Source: Thermoproteota archaeon
GTDB taxonomy: Archaea > Thermoproteota > Methanomethylicia > Culexarchaeales > Culexmicrobiaceae
DNA length: 30,663 nucleotides
Assembly (NCBI GenBank): GCA_003649145.1
Contig: QMQZ01000001.1
Span: 1-30,663 of the forward strand
Direction: 5' to 3'
The position numbers and the translations under genes are program-made. Below are positions 22,581 to 29,966 of this stretch, piece by piece; the first letter of the stretch is position 1; each line of letters begins with the position of its first letter. The notes beneath the pieces were generated by a model that did not search any database, was not told the origin of the DNA, and was given only the letters and a program-made list of their open reading frames with translations.

Positions 22581-23657
22581 GTGGAAATGGGAAGACTAGA
22601 GAGGAAGCTGAAGTACTTAACTGTTCAGGCCAAGTGGGACAAATGCCAAATACCAGTATTCCTCGCCTCAGCTAGAGAAAGGCAAGTACCACTACTAAAA
22701 ACACTACTTTCAAGCTACTGCGTAAATGAGTGCAAGTACTGCGCAATGAGGAGAGGGAGGAGGATAATTAGAGAAAAGTGGAGCATAGATGAGCTAGTCG
22801 ACGTGGCGATGAAGCTGTGGAAGAAGGGTAGAATAGTAGGAGTATTTCTCAGCTCATCCGTAGAAGAAGACCCCGAACTAGTAGTACAGCGAGAAGTGCA
22901 AGTTGCTGAAGAGCTCCGGAGGAAAGGATTCACAGGGTACATCCACTTGAGGCTGATGCCAGGAACGCCGAGAAACTTGATCAAGCAGGCTGCAAGAGTA
23001 GCAGACAGAATAGGAGTTAACATAGAAGCGCCGAGGATGGACGTGTTCAGCGAAGTATGCCCAGATAAGGGAGACTACTGGAGAGACATAGTGTTGAGGT
23101 TGAAGTGGTGCGCCGAAGAAGCGCTGAGAGCAGGAGCTGAAGGCTGCTGCAAGGGAGGGGCAAGCACCCAATTAATAGTGGGAATAGGAGAAACAGACCT
23201 CGACCACCTAATAGCCATGAACCAACTGATAAGGAACTTCAAGTTGAAGAGAATATACTTCAGCAGCTTCACCCCAATACCAAACACTCCACTAGAAGGC
23301 TGGAGCAGGTGCCCGAGAAGCAGAGAGTACAAGCTATACCAAGCATCATTCCTAATGAGAGACTACAAATTCACACTAGAAGACCTAAAAACAATTCTAA
23401 ATGAAAGCGAAATGCTACCAGACGGAAACCTAAAGCTAGCATATGCAAAGGCTAACCCAAACAAATACCCAGTAAACCTAGCCAATGCAAAGTTAGAGGA
23501 AATCTTGAAGGTGCCAGGAATAGGCCCAAAGTCAGCTAGGAAAATACTGAAACAAAGAAGAGAGGGGAAGGAGAAGTGGTCCTTTAAAGACCTTGTTGAA
23601 TTAATTGGAGTGAAAAGAGCTAAACTGGCAGTAGGACATCTAGACTTAACAGGTTGA
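22581..23657 (+). CDS. Radical SAM protein with C-terminal helix-hairpin-helix (COG4277 type)
   Basis: A 358-residue protein resembling the putative DNA-modification/repair radical SAM family (COG4277). The cluster motif CVNECKYC (Cys47, Cys51, Cys54) is CxxxCxxC. Conserved stretches include GVFLSSSVEEDPE, HLRLMPGTPRNLIKQA, the NIEAPRMDVFSEVCP region and SFTPIPNTPLEG. The C-terminus carries a helix-hairpin-helix (about 303-325, KVPGIGPKSARKIL), which would bind DNA or RNA nonspecifically. In some bacteria relatives sit next to a uracil-DNA glycosylase-like gene; none is seen here. Start is GTG 22581 or ATG 22587; the predicted transcription start lies right there. The reaction is unknown. Confidence 0.87.
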   Translation: MEMGRLERKLKYLTVQAKWDKCQIPVFLASARERQVPLLKTLLSSYCVNECKYCAMRRGRRIIREKWSIDELVDVAMKLWKKGRIVGVFLSSSVEEDPELVVQREVQVAEELRRKGFTGYIHLRLMPGTPRNLIKQAARVADRIGVNIEAPRMDVFSEVCPDKGDYWRDIVLRLKWCAEEALRAGAEGCCKGGASTQLIVGIGETDLDHLIAMNQLIRNFKLKRIYFSSFTPIPNTPLEGWSRCPRSREYKLYQASFLMRDYKFTLEDLKTILNESEMLPDGNLKLAYAKANPNKYPVNLANAKLEEILKVPGIGPKSARKILKQRREGKEKWSFKDLVELIGVKRAKLAVGHLDLTG

Positions 23658-23699
23658 GCGCGTTAAGCAAATATGCTTTTATCTACCTTATTCTGAAGA

Positions 23700-23709
23700 T
23701 GATATATCG
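23700..23709 (+). promoter_or_regulatory. Probable TATA box of the ribophorin I-like gene
   Basis: TGATATATCG, about 45 bases before ATG 23746. The short leader would contain GGTGGTGAT, a reasonable ribosome binding site immediately before the ATG. Confidence 0.4.
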
Positions 23710-23745
23710 CTGAAAATCAGTAGGATAAGAGTATTTGGTGGTGAT

Positions 23746-25413
23746 ATGAAAACCTCAAAGCTCGCGATCATAGCAGTAATAAGCTTAGCAATCCTAGCTC
23801 AAACCTGCATCCAAGCCAAGTCTCAAAACAACGTTGAGATCACCATTAGCAGGCTGATAGACGCTCAGCAAAGCTACCTACTAATAAGAGACGAAGTAAC
23901 AGTACTCCAAAGCGGCTTAAACAACCTAACCTTTTACCTACCAATAGAATATAAAGATAGGATATATGCAATAAAAGCATTAGACGAGGCAGGAGAGCAG
24001 CTCCAAGTCGAATTCTACAGTAAAGTCAACTACACCTGCCTAAACGTCAAGCTGCCCAAGCAGCCAACACCATTTAAAGTGGAAATTGAAATCTACATGA
24101 TCAACCACTTCTCGTCAGCTGGAGGAGGATTCATCAACCTAACAATTCCACTATACCCAATACTGCCCATTGAAGCCAAGTCATGCTCGGTAGAAGTCCT
24201 CCTACCGCCGGGGAGCAAAATAATAGATGCAGTACATCCTAACGCGACTTTCGAATTCGTCAACGGCAGGTACACAGCAAACTACGCTCAATCTCCACTA
24301 AAGGCAATGAATGAAACAATGCTAACCGTAATCTTCTCAGCAACCATACAGCAAATTCAATGCTTGAAAGTTGTGAGAGAAGTGAAAGTTAATGGAGAAT
24401 TAGACGTGCTGGACACGGTTACAATTAGAAATGCAGGCTTCACATGGGTATTAAGAGCTGAGGGAGTGAACTTCACACTACCAGCAGATGCAAGCATAGA
24501 ATCAATTGAAGACGACTTCGGAAACCTCGCATTCGAAACCTATGAGAATGGGGAAGCTAAAGTTGTAAACGTAAAGTTAAGATATTACTTAAAGACCAAC
24601 TGGAAGTACAAGCTCTACATCCACTACAAACTGCCCAGTAAAGGCTGGATTGAAGAGCATGGAAATAAAGAGCTAGCAGTACCTCTCAACCCATTCTACA
24701 ACTTCCCAATAGATGAACTTGAAGTCCTAGTTTACCTGCCTCCAGGATCAAATCTAATATCAACTCAAGGATTAGAGCCGACGACAAGTGACAGCACAGT
24801 AAGGTACTCAGCTCGAAACGTGGTAGGCGACAACTACCCGCAGAACGTGAAAATAGAGTACACTCCACCTCCACCAAGAATTGAAATACCAACAAGCACA
24901 ATAACGGTAATACTAATTGGAGCGCTAATCGGCGCAGCAGTCTACGTGAAGCGATACGTACTCAAGAGGGAATTTAAGCGCCCAGCCATAGCAGCTAAAC
25001 CCGAGATAGAAGAGCTCTACGACGCCTACATGAGCAAAATAGATGTCCTAATCGACATGAAAAATCTGGAAGAATCCTACAGGAAAGGGAGAATAATGAA
25101 GAAGGCGTACAAGGCAAGAATGAGCAGCCTAAGAGAAGAGCTGAGAAAGGTGAGCAGTGAAGTAAATCAGCTCAAAAACAAGGTTGCAGCTCTAAACAGC
25201 AAGTTGAAGATCATCATCAATGAAATTGAAGCAGCAGACTCGGAATTCAGCGCAATAATTAAAAGAGTGAGAGAGCTAGAAAGAAGCTACATGTCAAAGA
25301 GGTTGACGAGGAGAGAGTACGAGGAGAGGAAGAGAAAACTAGAGAAGGACTTGAGAAAAGCAAGATTAAAGCTTGAGAGGAAGCTTGCCGACCTACTCGA
25401 ATTAACATCCTAA
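23746..25413 (+). CDS. Ribophorin I (OST1)-like type I membrane protein
   Basis: A 555-residue protein with a signal peptide (about 1-25), a beta-rich ectodomain to about 382, one membrane helix (386-401, ITVILIGALIGAAVYV) and a charged coiled-coil tail of ~154 residues. This architecture and several short blocks resemble eukaryotic ribophorin I, a noncatalytic oligosaccharyltransferase subunit. Examples are ISRLID near the start, DDFGN (256-260), WKYKLYIHYKLPS (286-298), DELEVLVYLPPGS (323-335) and SKRLTRREYEERKR in the tail (about 517-530). It has six N-X-S/T sequons. AglB/Stt3 is encoded 16 kb upstream. Eukaryotic numbers were recalled, not aligned by computation. A role as an accessory oligosaccharyltransferase subunit is inference. 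The alternative is an unrelated surface protein with a coiled-coil tail. Confidence 0.7.
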   Translation: MKTSKLAIIAVISLAILAQTCIQAKSQNNVEITISRLIDAQQSYLLIRDEVTVLQSGLNNLTFYLPIEYKDRIYAIKALDEAGEQLQVEFYSKVNYTCLNVKLPKQPTPFKVEIEIYMINHFSSAGGGFINLTIPLYPILPIEAKSCSVEVLLPPGSKIIDAVHPNATFEFVNGRYTANYAQSPLKAMNETMLTVIFSATIQQIQCLKVVREVKVNGELDVLDTVTIRNAGFTWVLRAEGVNFTLPADASIESIEDDFGNLAFETYENGEAKVVNVKLRYYLKTNWKYKLYIHYKLPSKGWIEEHGNKELAVPLNPFYNFPIDELEVLVYLPPGSNLISTQGLEPTTSDSTVRYSARNVVGDNYPQNVKIEYTPPPPRIEIPTSTITVILIGALIGAAVYVKRYVLKREFKRPAIAAKPEIEELYDAYMSKIDVLIDMKNLEESYRKGRIMKKAYKARMSSLREELRKVSSEVNQLKNKVAALNSKLKIIINEIEAADSEFSAIIKRVRELERSYMSKRLTRREYEERKRKLEKDLRKARLKLERKLADLLELTS

Positions 25414-25432
25414 AGCAAAGTAGCATTAAAAA

Positions 25433-25442
25433 AGTTTAAAAA
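25433..25442 (+). promoter_or_regulatory. Probable TATA box of the ferredoxin gene
   Basis: AGTTTAAAAA, with a predicted transcription start near 25463. The leader would be about a dozen nucleotides and include AAGGTGA before ATG 25476. Confidence 0.55.
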
Positions 25443-25475
25443 TCAACTTCAAGCTAGAAGCATAAGGTGAGCAAA

Positions 25476-25658
25476 ATGCCCAAAGTTGTGGTAGACGAGG
25501 AAAAGTGCGTAGGCTGCGGAACATGCGTGCAAGTGTGCCCAATGGGAGTCTACGAGCTAGTTGACAACAAAGCAAAGCCAGTAAACGAAGACCAATGCGT
25601 AGCCTGCAGAGCATGTGAAGCTCAGTGCCCAGTTCAAGCAATAACAATTGAAGAGTAA
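25476..25658 (+). CDS. 2[4Fe-4S] ferredoxin
   Basis: A 60-residue soluble electron carrier with two complete cluster motifs: CVGCGTCVQVCP (Cys11, 14, 17, 21) and CVACRACEAQCP (Cys41, 44, 47, 51). Both follow CxxCxxCxxxCP, so two low-potential [4Fe-4S] clusters are expected. I start at ATG 25476 because AAGGTGA lies five nucleotides upstream; a GTG at 25467 would add three residues and overlap that site. It stands alone with its own promoter. Which oxidoreductase it serves cannot be told; the several Fe-S and radical SAM enzymes nearby are possible clients. Confidence 0.94.
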   Translation: MPKVVVDEEKCVGCGTCVQVCPMGVYELVDNKAKPVNEDQCVACRACEAQCPVQAITIEE

Positions 25659-25673
25659 ATCCACTCTTTACAC

Positions 25674-25684
25674 TTCATTTTTAT
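25674..25684 (+). terminator. Possible T-rich terminator after the ferredoxin gene
   Basis: TTCATTTTTAT lies 16 bases after the ferredoxin stop, with a run of five T. Archaeal termination often uses such T-tracts without a hairpin. The signal is weak. Confidence 0.35.
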
Positions 25685-25726
25685 CCAATTACAAGCTCTC
25701 TACAAGCACTTACCCGCATCATGCAA

Positions 25727-25736
25727 TCTATATTAG
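25727..25736 (+). promoter_or_regulatory. Probable TATA box of the YkgJ-like gene
   Basis: TCTATATTAG, about 30 bases before ATG 25762, which places the predicted transcription start almost at the start codon. Confidence 0.5.
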
Positions 25737-25761
25737 ACTCCCTAGTCCTAAGTAAATTGAA

Positions 25762-26139
25762 ATGCCATTCAAATGCATGAAGTGCGGTAAATGCTGTAGA
25801 GAGACGGAAATGCCCCTAACTATGAGAGACTTAAAGCGAATAACATCACTCGGCTATAAAGTCCACCAATTCGCAATGTTCAATGGAAGATACTGGCAGC
25901 TAAAGAACGTCGACGGCCACTGCTTCTTCCTAAACCCGAAAACCAATGAGTGCACAATATACCCCTACCGGCCTGAAGGCTGCAAATTATATCCAATAAT
26001 ATACATTGAAGGAGAAGGAGTATCAGTCGACCCTGAATGCCCAGCTGCAAATACAGTGAGCGCCGAGGAAATCGAGAAGGCAGCGCCAAAGCTAATGAAG
26101 TTGATAATGGAGGTCGAGGGAATTGAGGAGGATAATTGA
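25762..26139 (+). CDS. YkgJ-like cysteine-cluster protein
   Basis: A 125-residue protein of the YkgJ family (UPF0153-type zinc- or iron-chelating domain). The N-terminal KCMKCGKCC (Cys5, Cys8, Cys11, Cys12) is the CxxCxxCC signature. Later cysteines in GHCFF, NECTIYPYRPEGCKLYP and DPECP complete the pattern, including the conserved YPYRPEGCKLYP segment. Metal binding is expected; the cellular role of the family is not known. The gene has a near-leaderless promoter arrangement and overlaps the downstream zinc-ribbon gene by 17 bases. Confidence 0.87.
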   Translation: MPFKCMKCGKCCRETEMPLTMRDLKRITSLGYKVHQFAMFNGRYWQLKNVDGHCFFLNPKTNECTIYPYRPEGCKLYPIIYIEGEGVSVDPECPAANTVSAEEIEKAAPKLMKLIMEVEGIEEDN

Positions 26140-26308
26140 AACCCTAAAAACTCTACTCCTAGAGAAGCGCTACTGCCCACACTGCAAAGACTACGTTAGA
26201 GTCAAAATCACGAAAACAAAGGTAGGAAGAAAGGTGATCGAAGAGCAAACCTGCATTAAATGCGGCAAAGTCATCGAGAAAATCGTGAAAATCGAAGAGA
26301 AAAATTAA
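26123..26308 (+). CDS. Small zinc-ribbon protein, 61 residues
   Basis: A short basic protein with two CxxC pairs (Cys18 and Cys21 in YCPHCKDYVRV; Cys44 and Cys47 in TCIKCGKVIEK) separated by a charged strand region, as in a zinc ribbon. I do not recognise a specific family. The TTG start lies nine nucleotides after GGAGG (26109-26113) inside the end of the YkgJ-like gene, so the two overlap by 17 bases and are likely co-translated. The function is unknown; nucleic acid binding is one option. Confidence 0.75.
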   Translation: MRRIIETLKTLLLEKRYCPHCKDYVRVKITKTKVGRKVIEEQTCIKCGKVIEKIVKIEEKN

Positions 26309-26395
26309 TCCCAACCCAAATAGGCTTTGAGTTCTGAGTAGAATAGTTATCGAGGTAAAGTACTAGTAGATGAAAGCTACAGATATATCCTTGTA

Positions 26396-26406
26396 AAATT
26401 TAATTA
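26396..26406 (+). promoter_or_regulatory. Possible TATA box of the winged-helix membrane protein gene
   Basis: AAAATTTAATT-like stretch about 45 bases before TTG 26447. A second candidate, AGATATATCC (26381-26390), lies just upstream. Neither can be preferred with confidence. Confidence 0.35.
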
Positions 26407-26446
26407 GGATGAACTCACATCAAAGCCTCAAAGCGAGTGCATAGCC

Positions 26447-27040
26447 TTGACCTCCAACAATGAGAAGGAAAACAAGAAAGACGAGTATTGGCTAATAGGA
26501 AATCCACTTAGACGCAGAATACTTGAAATCATAGCTGAAAGAGGGTCGATAACAGCTTCAGAGCTGAGAAAAGAGCTAGACATAAGCTTTGGAACACTTT
26601 ACTACCACTTAAAGCTAATGGAGAAGTACTTGGAGCGCGGCTCCAACAAGGAATTAAGGCTCAGCCCAGAAGGCTGGAGAGCACTATCAATGATCAGCGA
26701 AATGGAAGTTCTAGGCAAGCTTAAACTCACAAGCCTAATCAAAATATTCGAGCTAGAAAGCCTGTCGAAAGTCAGAATCGCACTCGCAACACTAAACATC
26801 ATTTGCTATGCTCTAATCGACCACTATTACAAGCTGAGGACAAGCCTCATGATATCATTCTTCAAAGGGAAACAAATACCCATTCACCTATCAGCCCTAC
26901 ACGTAATTGGAAACTGGCTCGTCCTATCACTCATAATAGTAATTCTAACCATGATATCCACAAAGCGGAGGCTAAGCATAGGCGAAGTCATAGACACCTG
27001 CACTGGCGTAGCAGTATCAACGATGCCATGCCTACTCTAA
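26447..27040 (+). CDS. Winged-helix (ArsR-like) membrane protein, cut short by an in-frame TAA
   Basis: A 197-residue protein with an N-terminal winged-helix DNA-binding domain (about 15-85: NPLRRRILEIIAERGSITA, then LRKELDISFGTLYYHLKLME) and membrane helices at about 110-130 and 148-168. The translated part ends at TAA 27038-27040, but the same frame stays open for 64 more codons encoding hydrophobic segments (see 27041-27235). The full reading would be about 262 residues with roughly five membrane helices, resembling archaeal wHTH-Yip1-like fusions. The stop looks like a nonsense mutation or an error. The TTG start lacks a clear ribosome binding site and is uncertain. Tethered DNA-binding regulators of this type are known, but this one's target is not. 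Confidence 0.72.
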   Translation: MTSNNEKENKKDEYWLIGNPLRRRILEIIAERGSITASELRKELDISFGTLYYHLKLMEKYLERGSNKELRLSPEGWRALSMISEMEVLGKLKLTSLIKIFELESLSKVRIALATLNIICYALIDHYYKLRTSLMISFFKGKQIPIHLSALHVIGNWLVLSLIIVILTMISTKRRLSIGEVIDTCTGVAVSTMPCLL

Positions 27041-27235
27041 CTGTGGGCAGTAATAGCAGGCGGCAATTTCAGCCAATACGTATTCGTCTTATCACAAGTT
27101 TTAACCTGCATAATGATGATCTCCATGCTAATAGGCGTGCTGAAAATTGGAAGCGAGAAAGCCGCCATGATAACCCTAATAACAATGTACAGCGCCTTAC
27201 TCGCACTTGAAGCAGTAGCAATAATAATTTTATAG
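27041..27235 (+). pseudogene. C-terminal remainder of the winged-helix membrane gene beyond the TAA
   Basis: In the same frame as 26447-27040 and directly after its TAA, 64 sense codons lead to TAG at 27233-27235. They encode two or three hydrophobic helices (LWAVIAGG, then YVFVLSQVLTCIMMISMLIG and AAMITLITMYSALLALEAVA). No start codon or ribosome binding site suggests independent translation. The composition continues that of the upstream membrane domain. Confidence 0.75.
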
Positions 27236-27236
27236 C

Positions 27237-27253
27237 TCTCGAACTATTCGAGA
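27237..27253. promoter_or_regulatory. Perfect inverted repeat TCTCGAA-CTA-TTCGAGA upstream of the surface protein gene
   Basis: Seven-base arms around a three-base centre, starting one base after the TAG at 27233-27235. Further copies of the half-site follow: TTCGAG at 27259-27264 and ATCGAG at 27269-27274, just before the TATA-like element. It may be an operator for the surface-protein promoter or a hairpin ending the upstream transcript. No T-tract follows it, which favours the operator reading. Confidence 0.45.
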
Positions 27254-27273
27254 ACACATTCGAGGCAAATCGA

Positions 27274-27283
27274 GAAAATAAAG
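27274..27283 (+). promoter_or_regulatory. Probable TATA box of the surface protein gene
   Basis: GAAAATAAAG, with a predicted transcription start near 27305; GGGTGATT (27312-27319) is the ribosome binding site before ATG 27324. Confidence 0.45.
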
Positions 27284-27323
27284 TTTTTCTCCGTCTGCGC
27301 GAATGTAAGCCGGGTGATTTCTC

Positions 27324-29966
27324 ATGAAGAGAAGCATCTTAGGATTGATACTAGTAGCACTAATAGCACTAGCAGTAGCACCAGCATTCAAGCCAGTAAA
27401 AGCAGAGCAGCCATGGGGAGAGCTGAAGCAGTGGAGAATTGAAGGATGGAAAGTAATAGAGACTGACGTAGTTACAATAATATTCCCAGCTGGAGGCAGG
27501 CACCCAATATTCATATGGTACTACAATAAGGAAAACGCAACAGTCCACGTAGTACACTTCAAGGGAATATGGGACTACTTCACCATCAACATGAGCCAAC
27601 TAATAGAATTCAGGAGAAACCTGAACTTCACTGCAGGCCTAGTCAACAAGACGATAGTCTACGAGCAAATTAAAAGGGCACTGGAAGTCGAAGAGGCATA
27701 TGAAAGGCTGAAACTACAGCTAAACGCCACACTAGAAAAAGCGAAGCAGGCTAGAATGGGAATTGAAGAAGCACTAAACGCTACAGAAATACTGAGAAAT
27801 AAGTACGAGTGGGCCTACCAGATCCACGCAAGAGTAATGAACATGACAGATGAAATCGAGAATTACTGCCACGAAGCCGCAGACTACATGAGCGACTTCA
27901 ACGAAACCTTACAGGAAATAAAGGGCGAGTGCGCTGAAGGCGGATGCGACGTATCAGCTAAGATAATGATAATGAACACCCTGACCAAGCAAATAGTAAA
28001 CAAGTTAATCGAAAGAATACCAGCAATACTAAATCAAACTAGAGAATTAAACGTAACAATACTCAAAGAACTAATGCTCGAAATATGCGTAGAAGTAGAC
28101 GACGTAGCCAGCACATTAGTTACTCTTGAACACGAATTAAACGTTACAAATGAAATCATAATAGACTTCTTCGGCCCAATGCACTATATAGCTCAGCAAG
28201 TCAAAACTCACATGAACGAGTGCAGAAGTCACATAGTTAAACTCAGAGAAAAGCTATACTTAATCAAGGAGCTAGCACAAGCAATAATTGAAGAAGCAGA
28301 TGAACTAGATGATAGAGTAACAGAAGCACACTCACACATCGAGCACGCAGAGAAGGAAGTTGAAGTCATCAAAGAAATGATCCACGAAGTCACAGTCGAC
28401 ATCGAAAAGCTAGCAGCCAACTACACAGAAGTAGAAGTACTAGTCAATGTGGCAGTAAACGTGTCAGTCACAGTTACAAACACAGTAGAAATCCTCCACG
28501 AGTTAAACACAACAGTAGATGTAGACGTAGCGAACACGCTGGCAAATAAAGTACACGTCAACGTGAATAAAGTCAAGACAGCAATGGTAGAAATCGAGAA
28601 GGAGATCAACAAGACAATCAGCAAGTGCCACGAAATAGCAGAGGAAGCAAGGCACAGAGCAAGAAGCCTCAAAGACCTAGTTGCAGCATGGGCAGCAAAG
28701 TGGCACCCACCACTATTCCACTTCGCCTCAGCATTCTGGGACCTAACAGATGTAGGGCCAATAAAAGCAGAAGACGGAACTGAAATAGGAATAATGTTCA
28801 CATTCAAGCTAACCCACGTGCCAAACCCGAACTTCAAGTTCCTAGAGGACAACCTAATGGTAAGGTGCAGGTTCTACTTCGTCCCAGTAGAAGAAGTAGT
28901 TAACAACGTAACCTACACAGTAACCAAGGCAGAGCTGAAAATGGACTTCGTCCTAAGCAAGTGGGAGTGGATCCTAGACGAAATCAAGGCAATCCTAGAA
29001 GAGCAGTACGGCATAGAAGTAAACGGCACCGAAGGACTAGCACTATGGATAGACGTAGCATCACTAAATGCAGAAGAGCTACATAGGAGGCAGATGACTC
29101 TCGTAGAGGCAGCAGAGAACATTGAAAAGGCAGCTGCAAAAGCAAGCGTGCTAACCCACGTAGACGCTGAAGGAAAGGAAGTTAAAGTGAAGGTAAATGT
29201 GGAGGTGAACGCTACAAAAGAGTACGAGAGGCCACTCCCAGTACCAAAGGAAGTTGGCGAACACCTAACAATAGAATTACTGTCAGAAGAAGCAACACTA
29301 GGAGGATTCTTCAGATTCATAAACATCGCAACAATAACATACCCAAACGGGACCAAAGAGACGGTAAATGTTAAAGCAGCATACCTAGAGGCCGGAGGAT
29401 TCCTAAGGCTATTCATCTGCTACCCATACTTCAACGGAGGAATACTAGAGCACGACCCAAGCATAGGACTTGAAGTAGAAGAAACAACAACACCAGAAGC
29501 AACAACACCAATCTACACTATAGAAGCACCAACAGGCGGAGAAGTAGAGCCAGGAGTAGCATTAGCAATCATGACAGCAACACCAGCAGCAACCCAACTC
29601 ACAGTAGCTCAAGGAGAAACACTAACAATAGAAGTATCACTAAAAGATGCGGCTGGAGAAGCAGTTGAAGCAGCAACAGTAAAAGTAACCCTTGCAGGCA
29701 CAACCTACACAGCAACAGAAATAGAGCCAGGAGTGTACAGTGCAAGCATACCAACCGAAGACTTAGCTCCAGGAGAGTACGTAGCTGAAGTAGAAGCCAG
29801 CAAGGAAGGATACACGCTAGCAGAAGCTTCAGTTAACATAGTCATAGAGCCAAGGCCAGCCCATGTAATAATAGGATTAGAAACAGTGGTCATGACTGCA
29901 GTGGCAGTAGGAGCAATTGCAACAGCAATAATTGTAACCAAGAAGAGGGCAGAAAAGAAAGTTTAA
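27324..29966 (+). CDS. Large sequon-rich coiled-coil surface protein (S-layer or stalk-like)
   Basis: An 880-residue secreted, membrane-anchored protein I cannot assign to a family. A signal peptide (about 1-27, ending PVKA) precedes a small N-terminal domain. A long helical, heptad-like region follows at about 95-460, with Glu/Lys-rich segments. A mixed domain at about 460-720 contains WHPPLFHFASAFWDLTD. A Thr/Glu/Pro linker leads to an Ig-like beta domain (about 755-845), and a single C-terminal membrane helix with a KKRAEKKV tail ends the protein. I count about 19 N-X-S/T sequons, so heavy N-glycosylation by AglB is likely. This layout resembles S-layer anchors or stalks. The gene has its own promoter with dyad elements. 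Its stop overlaps the stop of the convergent gene. Confidence 0.82.
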   Translation: MKRSILGLILVALIALAVAPAFKPVKAEQPWGELKQWRIEGWKVIETDVVTIIFPAGGRHPIFIWYYNKENATVHVVHFKGIWDYFTINMSQLIEFRRNLNFTAGLVNKTIVYEQIKRALEVEEAYERLKLQLNATLEKAKQARMGIEEALNATEILRNKYEWAYQIHARVMNMTDEIENYCHEAADYMSDFNETLQEIKGECAEGGCDVSAKIMIMNTLTKQIVNKLIERIPAILNQTRELNVTILKELMLEICVEVDDVASTLVTLEHELNVTNEIIIDFFGPMHYIAQQVKTHMNECRSHIVKLREKLYLIKELAQAIIEEADELDDRVTEAHSHIEHAEKEVEVIKEMIHEVTVDIEKLAANYTEVEVLVNVAVNVSVTVTNTVEILHELNTTVDVDVANTLANKVHVNVNKVKTAMVEIEKEINKTISKCHEIAEEARHRARSLKDLVAAWAAKWHPPLFHFASAFWDLTDVGPIKAEDGTEIGIMFTFKLTHVPNPNFKFLEDNLMVRCRFYFVPVEEVVNNVTYTVTKAELKMDFVLSKWEWILDEIKAILEEQYGIEVNGTEGLALWIDVASLNAEELHRRQMTLVEAAENIEKAAAKASVLTHVDAEGKEVKVKVNVEVNATKEYERPLPVPKEVGEHLTIELLSEEATLGGFFRFINIATITYPNGTKETVNVKAAYLEAGGFLRLFICYPYFNGGILEHDPSIGLEVEETTTPEATTPIYTIEAPTGGEVEPGVALAIMTATPAATQLTVAQGETLTIEVSLKDAAGEAVEAATVKVTLAGTTYTATEIEPGVYSASIPTEDLAPGEYVAEVEASKEGYTLAEASVNIVIEPRPAHVIIGLETVVMTAVAVGAIATAIIVTKKRAEKKV

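Noticed and set aside
26409..26444. ATG frame of 11 codons just before the winged-helix gene, possible leader peptide or true start after a frameshift
   Set aside because: It is in another frame, lies too close to the probable TATA box to be transcribed from it, and shows no similarity to anything.
28421..29416. Long Ser/Thr-rich open frames on the minus strand opposite the surface protein gene
   Set aside because: They mirror the codon pattern of the plus-strand gene and contain no domain or ribosome binding site.
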